Of a stretch of DNA of 64,000 bases, positions 37,045 to 46,417 are shown one piece after another. Location of the stretch: contig JACONN010000002.1 in NCBI GenBank assembly GCA_014323675.1, forward strand, positions 2,276,001 to 2,340,000, written 5' to 3'. A program made the translations under genes and the position numbers. Source of the stretch: Hormoscilla sp. GM7CHS1pb. GTDB lineage: Bacteria; Cyanobacteriota; Cyanobacteriia; Cyanobacteriales; Desertifilaceae. Numbering within the stretch: the stretch's first letter is position 1; each line of letters begins with the position of its first letter. The notes under the pieces were generated by a model. That model had not been told where the DNA came from. It ran no database searches and saw only the letters and a program-made list of their open reading frames with translations.

Positions 37045-37193
37045 GCACTAAAGTGCTTACTACCAACCACCGCAAGCACTAAAGTGCTTACTACCAACCA
37101 CCGCAAGCACTAAAGTGCTTACTACCAACCACCGCAAGCACTAAAGTGCTTACTACCAACCACCGCAAGCACTAAAGTGCTTACTACCAACCA
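37045..37193. repeat. 31-bp tandem repeat, five units
   Basis: The unit GCACTAAAGTGCTTACTACC + AACCACCGCAA starts at 37045, 37076, 37107, 37138 and 37169. Each unit contains the palindrome AGCACTAAAGTGCT. Related single copies occur near 4050 (GGACTAAAGTCC) and 62290-62360 (ACTGAAGTGTTTACTACGAA). It ends 20 bp before the CHAT gene. Confidence 0.9.
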
Positions 37194-37213
37194 TTAACCA
37201 TTAACCATTAGCC

Positions 37214-39809
37214 ATGAAAGCTCTGAAAAGATTATACAGGCGGCGCATATTTATCCTGACAGTCCTGTTTTGCCTATCAATGGGCATACAGCCAGTCATC
37301 GCACAGATGTCAAGCCCGATCGGCCTCAGTCAGCTATCTGCTGAGTCTCTGGTCGCAGAAAGTAAAATTTTATATCAAAGGGGGGATTTTCAAGCAGCAG
37401 CAAATATGTTAGAACGGGCAGCAGCAGCATATGGAAGTCAGGGCGATCGCCTGAACGAAGCGATCGCCTTAAGCAACTTGTCTCTGACCTATCAGGAACT
37501 GGGGGAGTACTCAGAAGCGCAAAAGGCGATCGCACAAAGCCTGAAGCTGCTAGGTGAGGGCACCGAAATGAGGCTGCTAGCCCAAACCCTAGATATTCAG
37601 GGGAACCTGCAACAGTTAAGGGGACAAGCCCAAGAGGCGATCGAGACCTGGGAAAAAGCAGCCCAAATCTATGCTAAAATAGGAGAAAGGGGGTACTGGA
37701 ACAAAATGAAATCAACCAAGCCCAAGCGCTGCAAGATTTGGGGCTATATCCCAGGGCATGCATGAAATTAATGTCAGCATTAGGACTGGAAAATGCCGAA
37801 TGTGAGGTAACAGCAGCGCAGCTAGAAAAGCTGAAAGAAGGGAAAAAAAAAGTATTGGGACTGAATGGGTTCGGGAACGTATTGCGAGTAGTAGGGAAGC
37901 TGGAACAGTCGGAAAAAATCTTGACAGAAAGCTTGCAATTAGCTCAAGCATTGGGAGAGACAAAAGCAGTAACGAGAATATACTTGAGTTTAGGAAATAC
38001 GGCCAGGGCCCAAGGAGACCGAGAGTCCGCTGCTAACTATTATCAGCAATCAGCCCAGTCCAGTCAAACCCCGATCGGGCAAATGCAAGGGGAACTAGCT
38101 CAACTGAGTATATTGCTGGAAGCAGAGGAATTGCCACGCCGTGAAACCGAGTTACTATCCCAGTCTTTAAGGTCAAAAATTCTGAACTCGGACAACAGCG
38201 GTCGAACGTGGATATACGCCCAAGTAAACTGGGCAAACAGCATGATGAAACTGTTAAGAAAGGGGGTCACAGGGGTCAGCAACAACAGAGAAATCGATCG
38301 CATATTAGTAAAGGCGATCGCCCAAGCGAGAAGTTTAGGAGACAAACGGGCAGAAGCATATGCGCTGTTAAATCGGGGCAGACTGTACGAGGAAGAAAAA
38401 AAGTGGAATCAGGCCAAAGGGTTCACCCAAGAGGGCTTAAGTATAGCTCCCACATACGAAGCACCAGATATAGCATACCAATTGTTATGGCAGCTGGGCA
38501 GGATAAACAACGTTCGAGGAAATCAAGAACAGGCGATCGCTAACTACAGCCAGGCAGTAAATATACTGGAGTCTCTGCGGACAGACTTGGTAGCGATCAG
38601 TTCTGAAGTGCAGTTTGACTTTCGCGAGACGGTAGAACCAATTTACCGAGAGCTGGTAGGATTATTATTGCAGCCCGATCGGCCAGTAAAGCAGTCGGAG
38701 TTGAAGCAAGCAAGGCAGGCGATCGAGTCTCTGCAATTGGCAGAACTAGACAACTTCTTTAAGGATGCCTGTTTGAATGCCAAACCCGCTCAAATCGATC
38801 GGGTAGACCCTACTGCAGCTGTATTGTATCCCATAATATTGAGCGATCGGCTGGAAGTGATTGCGGCACTGCCCGGACAGCCCCTGCGCCACTACAGCAC
38901 TATTTTACCCCAAGCAGAAATCGAAAAAACAATCTTGCGCATGCGGACAACCTTGACCAGCAGGCGGATGAGAATATTGATCCGACGCTTTTGGCAGCCC
39001 TCGAAAAAGCTGTATGATTGGTTAATTCGCCCGATCGAAGCCGATCTAGCGGCCAGTGAAGTAGAAACGATCGTATTCGTGCTAGACGGTGCCCTGCGGA
39101 ATATCCCCATGGCGGCCCTCTATGATGGGGATGGGTATCTAGCCAGAAATATAGTGTGGCCCTCGCCCCAGGTTTACAATTAGTGGACCCCAAACCTTTA
39201 GCAAGAGAGGAACTCAATATTCTGACTGCCGGACTGAGCGAAGCACGTCAGGGCTTTTTGGCACTCCCGGGTGTAGAATTAGAATTAAAACGGATCCAAG
39301 CATCTGCTCCGACTGAAGTCCTGCTAAATGAGTCCTTTACCGACGCCAACTTCCAAACAGCAATCAATGGATTTCCTTTCCCCGTAGTTCACTTAGCGAC
39401 TCACGGCGAATTCGGTTCCGCCGCTGCAGACACATTTGTCCTCACCTGGGACGATCGGATCAATGCCAAAGAGTTGGAGGATCTGCTGCGCCGAGAGATA
39501 GAAGACGATCGGGCGATCGAATTACTGGTCCTGAGTGCGTGCCAGACTGCTGCGGGGGATAAGCGAGCAGCATTAGGATTAGCAGGAGTAGCAGTACGGG
39601 CGGGTGCTCGCAGTACAGTCGGATCCCTGTGGTTAGTTAGTGATGAAGCCACTTCCTTGCTGATGACACGATTCTATCAGGAGTTAGTCAAGACCGAAAT
39701 TACTAAAGCTGAAGCCCTCCGGCGTGCCCAAGAGTCAGTTTTGCAAGATGAGCGCTTCTCTCACCCCTATTTCTGGTCAGCTTTTATTCTCGTCGGCAAT
39801 TGGTTGTAA
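37214..39809 (+). pseudogene. Secreted TPR-CHAT (caspase-like) protein, two frameshifts
   Basis: A signal peptide (FILTVLFCLSMGIQPVIAQ), then TPR units (LYQRGDFQAAANMLERAAAA, NLSLTYQELGEYSEAQKAIA), and a C-terminal CHAT protease domain with catalytic His in VVHLATHGEFG and Cys in LLVLSACQTAAGD, ending FSHPYFWSAFILVGNW. Three frames form one protein of about 865 aa. One missing G in the G5 run at 37689-37693 would join GER to GVLEQNEINQAQALQDLGLY. One missing base at about 39150 would join YLARNI to VALAPGLQLVDPKPL. Both are one-base losses, so sequencing error is plausible. CHAT proteins with signal peptides are frequent near haemagglutinin-type exoproteins in cyanobacteria; here the latter is 6 kb upstream, separated by mobile DNA. 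Confidence 0.85.
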
Positions 39810-39829
39810 GAGGGGTGTGGTCATAAGTA

Positions 39830-40038
39830 GTTGATAGCCCGAAGCTAGCTCCCTAACGCCCCCTCCGCTGCGAGGAGAGCATGGATGGGGTCGAACTGGA
39901 AGTCACCTTCCAATCCTCCCTTAGCCTCGTTACCTGGCTCCAGCCTGGTAACGCCGGGGTTTTAACCCACGGCGGGCCATGAGACTCAACTAACATAACA
40001 ATCGACTCCTGTAGAACATTACTAACGATCGCTAGAAG
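39830..40038. other. Intergenic region with dispersed palindromes
   Basis: Includes CTCGTTACCTGGCTCCAGCC / TGGTAACG and GGGTTTTAACCCACGGCGGG / CCATGA, copies of repeat families seen across the window. No gene. Confidence 0.5.
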
Positions 40039-40796
40039 CTATTTATTTTGCAAATATTCTCTCAGGACAGGCGCCAGGGAGAAAACTGTCTCCTTACCAT
40101 ATGTCTCGGGCTTTTCCAGGAGCGATCGCCTTTCCAGAGAAAGCATAGCATTGCCCAGATCCTCGAAGGATAATTGCAGTATAGTCCGCAATAGAGCCAG
40201 AGAAACTGGTTCTGCTTGACCGACAATAGCCGACAGCACCTGTTGCTCTAATTGAGATAAGCGCTGAACGCCTGCGGCTGGCGCCAGCCATAACTGCTGT
40301 TCTAAGCGATCTTGCAAATCGACACAGGGGAGCATACCATAGTTACAGAATTCTGCCACACTGCTGTTACATAGATCTTGAATCATACTCGCAATAATTT
40401 TTAACCATAAGGGGTGACCTCGGTAGATATTAATCAAGAATTCCCATTCCGCAGAGTCCGCTAAACCAAAGTCTCTGAGGATTTCCCCTGCTGCTGCACC
40501 CAAACCAGACAGTCGGATCGATCGCACGGGTCGGTTTTCTGCCTGCCTCCCTGAATCAGAGGCAATTTCTCTGAGTGCCGACCAACTGTTGAGCAGCAAG
40601 CAACTGTTATGGGATAATTCCCCTACTTGTTTCCAGAGGATGCGATAATCTTCATATCCATCTTTGTAGTGACCTGCCAGTTGCCCGCTGCTGATCGCGC
40701 AGCGTGGCGCCAGCCATAAATTGTCTGTACGTCATCCACCACCAGCAGGCACCGGTGCGATCGCAAATACTCCATTACCTGGGAAAACATAGTCAT
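40039..40796 (-). pseudogene. NB-ARC (STAND NTPase) fragment
   Basis: The 186-aa frame 40039-40599 has a continuation upstream in frame (SSGQLAGHYKDGYEDYRILW, KQVGELSHNSCLLLNSW). Further upstream in another frame is a Walker B-like block, MEYLRSHRCLLVVDDVQTIY. Between them a GGCTGGCGCCACGCTGCGCG repeat has been inserted. The downstream part (LGAAAGEILRDFGLADSAEW, FLINIYRGHPLWLKIIASMI) aligns with the NB-ARC protein at 46.4 kb. The N-terminal vMAP region and P-loop are missing, so the gene is dead. Confidence 0.7.
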
Positions 40797-40891
40797 TTCT
40801 AGAACTAACTATTTATTTCCTGGAGTGACTTCCTCATTCCACCGAGGACGAAAGTCATTCGGTGGCGGCAAAAGGTTACTCTAAGGCGGAC

Positions 40892-41028
40892 GTGAGCACC
40901 GCCTTGGCGGGGGTAAGCATCGCCTTGGCGGGAGTAAGCGCCGCCTTGGCCGGAGTAAGCACCGCCTTGGCGGGGGTAAGCATCGCCTTGGCGGGGGTAA
41001 GCATCGCCTTGGCCGGGGTAAGCACCTC
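40892..41028. repeat. 21-bp VNTR (GTAAGCAYCGCCTTGGCGGGG)
   Basis: Between six and seven 21-bp units with few variants. Because 21 is a multiple of three, the plus-strand frame across it stays open, but there is no sign of a real gene. Confidence 0.85.
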
Positions 41029-41036
41029 CTGGGAAC

Positions 41037-41124
41037 GCGCTTGGCTTCGCGCTTGGCTTCGCGCTTGGCTTCGCGCTTGGCTTCGCGCTTGGCTTCGCGC
41101 TTGGCTTCGCGCTTGGCTTCGCGC
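41037..41124. repeat. 12-bp VNTR (GCGCTTGGCTTC), seven units
   Basis: Perfect 12-bp units (TTGGCTTCGCGC at 41041, 41053 and so on to 41113). The array abuts the stop codon of the glycosyltransferase gene, so it lies in that gene's 3' untranslated region. Confidence 0.9.
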
Positions 41125-42296
41125 TAAGATGGGGACAATACCTGCTGGTAAACTGCCTCAGTCTGCTGCGCCAACTGAGACCAGGAGAACCGGCGTGTTA
41201 AATCCTGATAGGCATTCTCAACCAAATACTGAGCGTAATCGGGATTGTACAATACTTCCAGTATCCCCGAGGCCAAGGAATCAATGTTATTTGTCCAAGT
41301 GACAATTCCTGTCTTACGATGATGGACCACTTCCTTCAGTCCACCCGCATCCGAAACAACCACTGGCACTCGTGCGGCAAAGCTTTCTAGGGCAACGATG
41401 CCAAAGGGTTCGTATAGACTGGGGAAAACTGCACAGTCGGCAATGGTTTGGAATTTATCCAAGTCTGCTTCGGACATGAAACCAGTAAAGCAGCACTGAT
41501 GCCAAATCCCTAAATCCGAGGCTTGGCGCTGGAGATGGTCGGTCCTACCGCCGCCGATAATCACAAATTTGACGTTGCCTCCCATCTCCCACAATATCTT
41601 GGGTGCTGCACCCAACAACAGGTCCACGCCTTTTTCATAGCTCATGCGACCGAGATAATAGACTATTTTTTCTTCATGGCTGGCAAACTTGCGGCGCAAC
41701 TCCCAGGCGTCGGACGGGGGGATGGGTCGTTTCTTTTCTGGTCGGATGCCGTTGTAAATTACATCTATTTTGTCCGCAGGACTCTCTAGGGTCTCTTCTA
41801 CTTCCCCTTGCATATATTTGCTACAGACAATTATCCGCCGCGCTTCGCGAGCTAGGTGCTTTTCTTTGCCGTTGATGTAGTAATGAGTGTGGTTGTGCAG
41901 ACCGTTGTAGCGCCCATACTCCGTGGCATGGATGGTGGCGATGAGGGGCACTTGGAAGTGGTAATTCAGGGCGATCGCCGCATCTGAGACTACCCAATCA
42001 TGAGCATGGATGAGGTCGAAGGGCCCTTCTGCCAATATCAGCTTGCCCCCTTCTCTACCCATACTTTCATTCATGTTTACTACCCAATGAAAGAAGTCGT
42101 GACCTTCACTGACGCCTACTCGATGTACTTTTATCCCCTCTACTATCTCATAGAGCGGTGCTGAGTCACACTCTACTGTCAGTAAATGAATTTCATGTCC
42201 TAGCTTGACCATTTCTGGGTATAATTCGGCCACATGGCGGGCGATCCCGCCGATAATCCGAGGTGGGAATTCCCAGGCAAGTACGAGTATTCTCAT
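41124..42296 (-). CDS. Glycosyltransferase family 4 protein (GT-B, glycogen-synthase-like)
   Basis: 390 aa, full length for GT4. N-terminal donor/acceptor loop: LVLAWEFPPRIIGGIARHVA. Middle: DLIHAHDWVVSDAAIALNYH, VYYLGRMSYEKGVDLLLGAA. The C-terminal EX7E motif EPFGIVALE is followed by PVVVSDAGGLKEVV. It transfers a sugar from an NDP-sugar; the acceptor is unknown (polysaccharide or glycolipid). It is predicted cytosolic and monocistronic. The start MRILVLAWEFPP at 42296 is the natural family start. Confidence 0.93.
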   Translation of the reverse strand: MRILVLAWEFPPRIIGGIARHVAELYPEMVKLGHEIHLLTVECDSAPLYEIVEGIKVHRVGVSEGHDFFHWVVNMNESMGREGGKLILAEGPFDLIHAHDWVVSDAAIALNYHFQVPLIATIHATEYGRYNGLHNHTHYYINGKEKHLAREARRIIVCSKYMQGEVEETLESPADKIDVIYNGIRPEKKRPIPPSDAWELRRKFASHEEKIVYYLGRMSYEKGVDLLLGAAPKILWEMGGNVKFVIIGGGRTDHLQRQASDLGIWHQCCFTGFMSEADLDKFQTIADCAVFPSLYEPFGIVALESFAARVPVVVSDAGGLKEVVHHRKTGIVTWTNNIDSLASGILEVLYNPDYAQYLVENAYQDLTRRFSWSQLAQQTEAVYQQVLSPS

Positions 42297-42849
42297 CTCT
42301 AGTTCATACAGTTTACATTATTTACAAATTGACATATAATCTTTGGCAGAATACCTGTCCCAGGTATGACCATTTTCCTTACTTTTGACTTGCATGGCTA
42401 ACACGCTACACGGAGATCGCTTGGATGCATTTATGCTACTAGAGAGCGGTTCAGTAGTCAGTAGTCAGTAGTCAATCGAAACTCTTGCTATTGCCCAGCA
42501 TCGCCGAGAACCAAATAAAGAGACCCATGTTGGGGCTGAAAACTATTCCCGTCGCAGTGCCGTGTCTCGCGAAGGCCGCGCTACGTGCACTACCCAGGAG
42601 ACACGGCCCAGTGGTCAGTTGTTAGCGGTCAGTTCGCCTGTCCCGTAGGTTTGGTTGACGAATGTTGACCCAAATGGCGATCGCGCTAAAATATCTGTAG
42701 GTTGGGTTTCCGCACGGAAACCCAACCTACAACTAAAAGATGCCCAGAAACCTGAAGTTACCAGGTACGAGACTTTCACAACAGATTGGGACTTGCTAGA
42801 GCGTCAGTCCAGTAGAACCATACCCTCGTTACCCTCGTTGTTACCGTAA
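42297..42849. other. Intergenic region with a strong hairpin
   Basis: 42696-42731 is a perfect 16-bp-arm inverted repeat, TGTAGGTTGGGTTTCC / GGAAACCCAACCTACA, with a GCAC loop. 42450-42475 has CAGTAGTCAGTAGTCAGTAG low-complexity sequence. No gene is supported; a short plus-strand frame that runs across the hairpin is rejected. Confidence 0.55.
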
Positions 42850-43560
42850 CTAAGGAGCACCAATTTGCTGATAATCAATTCCCGTCGAACGGCCCCGAGA
42901 GGCAATTTCTAAATCAGCTCTTCTCAAACTTCTTCCTAACTGGATAGAGTCCGTGCCATCTGAAAATTCGTAGATGGTATCCCGGCCCATGCCCTGGGCC
43001 AAGACAAAAGTATCCCTGCCCTCATTGCCGTAAAGCATGTCGCGTCCCTTACCCCCGGAGAGTCGATCGTCTCCATCTTGGCCTAAGAGGGTATCGTGAC
43101 CGTTGTCCCCTGAGAGGCTGTCGTTGCCCCCGTCTCCGCCAAGCATGTCTGCGCCTGCTAAACCTTGGTTGTTTCTGCGCTGGCAGTGCCCCGGAGAACG
43201 TCGTCTACGGTCCGCGGACTTTCGTTTCCGGAGCACCCACCCATGTTGTGCGCAGGATGCGACACAACAGGGTGGGTGCTCCCGGAAACGACCGAAAAAT
43301 CGGGAGTGCCCGTGATGGGAGACAATACCGCAATATTAAATTCATCTTCTACCACGCCTCCCGCCGGATCCGATACCGTTACCGTCACGGCAAAACTGCC
43401 CTCAGTAGTAGGGGGTGCCTAATATCGCCCCACTAGTGGAGTTAATGGTTAAACCGTTTGGCAAACCCTTGGCGCCTAGAAGAGTAATGTTGTCGTTGAT
43501 GTCGCCGAAGTTCTCGCTTACATTGAGGTTGAAGCTCTCACGCTCCGGGCCCCCTCCGCT
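42850..43560 (-). pseudogene. C-terminal part of an RTX adhesin with a putative Ig/cadherin-like domain
   Basis: Reading 5' to 3' on the minus strand: FNLNVSENFGDINDNITLLG, LPNGLTINSTSGAILGT (He_PIG/cadherin-like), then TTEGSFAVTVTVSDPAGGVV, then a dispersed palindrome inserted at 43229-43291, TVDDVLRGTASAET, and in the last frame LAGADMLGGDGGNDSLSGDN plus GG.GRD RTX units to YEFSDGTDSIQLGRSLRRAD. Frame changes at 43411-43415 (C-run on the coding strand) and about 43165 are both one-base losses. The 5' part of the gene is absent. Confidence 0.7.
43229..43291. repeat. Palindromic element inserted within the RTX remnant
   Basis: CCGGAGCACCCACCCATGTT and ACAGGGTGGGTGCTCCCGG are near-perfect inverted arms. 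It is the same family as 12086-12260 and 47081-47129. Confidence 0.7.
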
Positions 43561-43662
43561 GCGCAGGGGCTAAATTACTTGCATTGGGATGAACTAATTC
43601 TGACGCGATCGCCTCATATTTTATGCTATAGTAATATCGACTAGCATTCTCAAGGAGTTGAA

Positions 43663-44042
43663 ATGTGCTACAGTCAATTTAGCTTAGAAGATATCGAGAC
43701 CAACTTTGGCATTACTTTTACTAAGCAAGTTGGCTTGTTTGCCAACTGCCTTGAGATAGAGGACAACGAGTTACTCGAAAATATTTGACAATATAACATT
43801 CCTTAGCCCTAGAAATAAATTCCGAGAAGGCGCGATCGGAAATGATTGTATCTCCTATTCTTATAGAACTGAAAAAACAGTTATGCGATCGCATCAGTTT
43901 ATTTTCCGGGAGAGAATTTAACCTCGAGTCAGAAAAAGGATTGAATGGGTTTTGTGACTTTATTATTAGCTGGGAATTTTACGGAGTGGAATTGAGTCTA
44001 ATATTTAGTATTGCAATTCCCAATCAGTTGGCGATCGCATAA
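43663..44042 (+). pseudogene. Cyanobacterial conserved hypothetical protein, broken
   Basis: The first frame, 43663-43788, has a clear ribosome binding site (AAGGAG) and reads MCYSQFSLEDIETNFGITFT. After a one-base break at about 43786 the sequence continues [20 protein letters not shown] and then in frame 43842-44042 [34 protein letters not shown]. This matches a common cyanobacterial family of about 200 aa of unknown function (possible nuclease fold). The C-terminal half is lost and ends in a GCGATCGC site. Confidence 0.6.
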
Positions 44043-44611
44043 TTTCCTCTCTTCGCTGTCAGCCCGCCTCTGGTTCAAACCAGAGGCTAATAGCTAAAGT
44101 CGGTTGAAACCGACTAATGGGATAATGCTTAAAAATTGTAGACAACCTTGGCAAAATGGTATAACAGGATTTTGATTTATCGTGATGATAGCAAACTTCG
44201 AGATATCTGGTATTTGGCCTCATGGAAATTTTTTTGAAGGGCGATCGCCGTGATGGACGTACATTGGCGATCGATAACATAAAGATATTAACCGAAAGAT
44301 TTATAATGCCGTGCCCCGGCATTGCAGATCGCATGTCGGGACGCAGCGTCACGTCGGTAACATGGCGATCGAGGGGCGATCGCATGAATTTGCAATTCAT
44401 TATTATAGCCAATGAAAGAGATATCTGGCATCCGCATGGAAATTTTTGTGAAGGGCGATCGCCGCTTGCTCTTATCGATTATACTATAGCAGCGTACATA
44501 TTAAAAACGGTAAACAGCGCGATGTCCAATCCGAATCACCCAAGGTTGAGCGTCGGGATATCGCTAAGATAAAATGCCCGATCGAGAATTTAGTTCCCTA
44601 AAAACCTGTAC
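44043..44611. repeat. Repeat-rich intergenic region
   Basis: 44055-44130 is a copy of the AGTCGGTTGAAACCGACTAA composite repeat, with AAAATGGTATAACA following at 44153. Two similar blocks, GATATCTGGTATTTGGCCTC (44199) and GATATCTGGCATCCGCATGG (44419), each followed by AAATTTTT and GAAGGGCGATCGCCG, form a direct repeat about 220 bp apart. HIP1 sites are dense here. No gene is supported. Confidence 0.55.
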
Positions 44612-45775
44612 TTATTTTTGTTTACGATCTGCTTCATTCATAACTTTAGCAGCTTGATTAACTGCATTCATAATTGTCTTAATTTGAGCTTTAAAATCTG
44701 CATCTTGAAATAAAAGAATCCCTAAATTTTTCGCTAATTCTTTTCCTGATGTTTCAACTAAACTAGCAAAAGTTTTAGTATTAATCTGATTGAAGTTTTT
44801 ATCCAATTCTTTGAACATTGACTTTGATATACTCTTACCAATTTTAGATGGGAAGTTTTTGTACTCATGGTACATAATCCAAGCAAATATTGGCATTAAA
44901 ATAATTGCAGTTATAGTACTTGTGTTAACAATACCTGCTTCTGCAATCAACAGAAGAAAATTACCAATTAATACTACTACAACCAGCTCATCTACAATTT
45001 TATGAAATGGTATTGTTAGCAAGAGTTCTCCAACCGCTACCATAAATTTTGTAGAAATCAACTCAGTTACTACCTTAGCAATAGCTTTTGCTAGAGAACT
45101 CCTTAGTGCAATAACAAGAGCCTTCTGAAATACAACATTTCCTACAACTACTGTTCCTTGTGTTGCAATAGTTGTGCCAACCATTTTTACAGCTGTTTCA
45201 ACTGATTTTACTGCTGCACTTTTAGTCAAATAAGAAGAAACTTCTTTCGCAGCATCCTGGACAATTTTTTTGACTACTGGTATAATAGTCCGATTTAGGA
45301 CTGCCTTAACTTCTTTTTTCGCAAAATCCACAATTTTACTTTCTTTTACAGCAGCATTAACAAGTGCATCTGCCACTATTCCTTCCTCTAAAAGATAGAT
45401 TGCTAAATGTTGTACTACTAACTCCTGATTTTCTTGATAAAATTGACTAAAATGCTTAGTAATTATTTTAGTTATATTACTGGTTAAGATAGAATCTACT
45501 CTGTAGTGAACATTTTTTTCAACATAATTACTCTTTCTAATAAAGGTAATAAACTTTCTACCGTACCTGTATCCTTCAGTAGGCTTCCACTCCAATTCAT
45601 GCTTTTCTGAGTCTATCTTTTTTGAAACAAGAGTTAGACAATTGAGTGTATCTTGGCTACTAACATAGTCCTTGATTTCTTCTCTAAGACCTATGAGGAA
45701 AGGTTCCTTCTTTTCGGATAGCTCATTAATTAACTTATGTAGTATTTCCGAGCTTGCCACTATATCTTTTTCCAT
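44612..45775 (-). CDS. AT-rich orphan: predicted multi-helix membrane protein of unknown function
   Basis: 387 aa, no recognised family. The N-terminal 120 residues are polar and helical; 200-260 is Ala/Val-rich with GTTIATQGTVVVGNVVFQKA. Hydrophobic segments ELVVVVLIGNFLLLIAEAGI and TSTITAIILMPIFAWIMYHE (about 265-310) are predicted membrane helices. The C-terminus is a charged helix (MNAVNQAAKVMNEADRKQK). Base composition is clearly more AT-rich than neighbouring genes and HIP1 sites are absent, which suggests recent transfer. It stands alone between repeat regions. A pore-forming or toxin-like role is conceivable from the helix pattern but not demonstrated. Confidence 0.75.
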   Translation of the reverse strand: MEKDIVASSEILHKLINELSEKKEPFLIGLREEIKDYVSSQDTLNCLTLVSKKIDSEKHELEWKPTEGYRYGRKFITFIRKSNYVEKNVHYRVDSILTSNITKIITKHFSQFYQENQELVVQHLAIYLLEEGIVADALVNAAVKESKIVDFAKKEVKAVLNRTIIPVVKKIVQDAAKEVSSYLTKSAAVKSVETAVKMVGTTIATQGTVVVGNVVFQKALVIALRSSLAKAIAKVVTELISTKFMVAVGELLLTIPFHKIVDELVVVVLIGNFLLLIAEAGIVNTSTITAIILMPIFAWIMYHEYKNFPSKIGKSISKSMFKELDKNFNQINTKTFASLVETSGKELAKNLGILLFQDADFKAQIKTIMNAVNQAAKVMNEADRKQK

Positions 45776-46417
45776 AATTTATATCCTTTTTCCAGTTTTT
45801 GAGTGAATAAGTTTCTGATTAGAGCTTTGATAACACCTGATCGAGTAATTTTATCTGTTATTTACTGTTATAGGGTGACGGCGATCTGATTTGCAGTATC
45901 AAGTCGCCAGTGCATTAACAATATGAATATGATGCCCAGAAACCGGGTTTCGCAGAAGTTACCGGGTTTCTTAGCTTTCACAACCAGACAACTGTCAAGA
46001 TGAGAACAGTTCCCTAATATGCTAACTTCAATGGGATGTTGTAACCAATTGACCGCTGCTATAAAAGCTGCTGCACCAGTTATAGTTATAGGATCGCCGT
46101 TTCTTCCATTCCTCCCTTATGTAAAAGGATATCAACTGACGCTCTGGAGAGTACGCATTTCTCCTGAAAAACGACCTCGTATAAAGGTTGGTCGCCCGCT
46201 GAAACCTGACAAGCAGTTATCCCAGGAACTTCGCACTATCTAGCGCTCTTTCTCCATAATATCTATATATCTGGACTTTGCACAGTAATAAAAGGTAAAT
46301 TTTAGTATAGACTTTTTATAGCCCAAATTAGTATAATCAAGTAAAATTTAGTCGTCAAAGTTGCAAAAGAGTGAAAAAGGTAGTACAATACCCCAAAACC
46401 AATTATCTATATCGCAC
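45776..46417. other. Intergenic region upstream of the NB-ARC gene
   Basis: Contains two direct copies of ACCGGGTTTC at about 45942-45970 (AGAAACCCGGT repeat family). A 74-codon plus-strand frame at 46019 has no ribosome binding site or family signal, so I leave it uncalled. The AT-rich 46255-46400 part is the likely promoter region for the next gene. Confidence 0.45.

Noticed and set aside
37045..37193. Possible CRISPR array
   Set aside because: The 31-bp units are directly adjacent with no unique spacers and no cas genes nearby.
40862..41302. 146-codon plus-strand frame over the two VNTRs
   Set aside because: It consists of repeat translation (ALAGVST, WLRA) plus antisense of the glycosyltransferase; no start context.
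44222..44572. 116-codon plus-strand frame
   Set aside because: Composed of two copies of a dispersed repeat with HIP1 sites; no coding character beyond that.
46019..46243. 74-codon plus-strand frame
   Set aside because: No ribosome binding site, no family resemblance and unusual composition.
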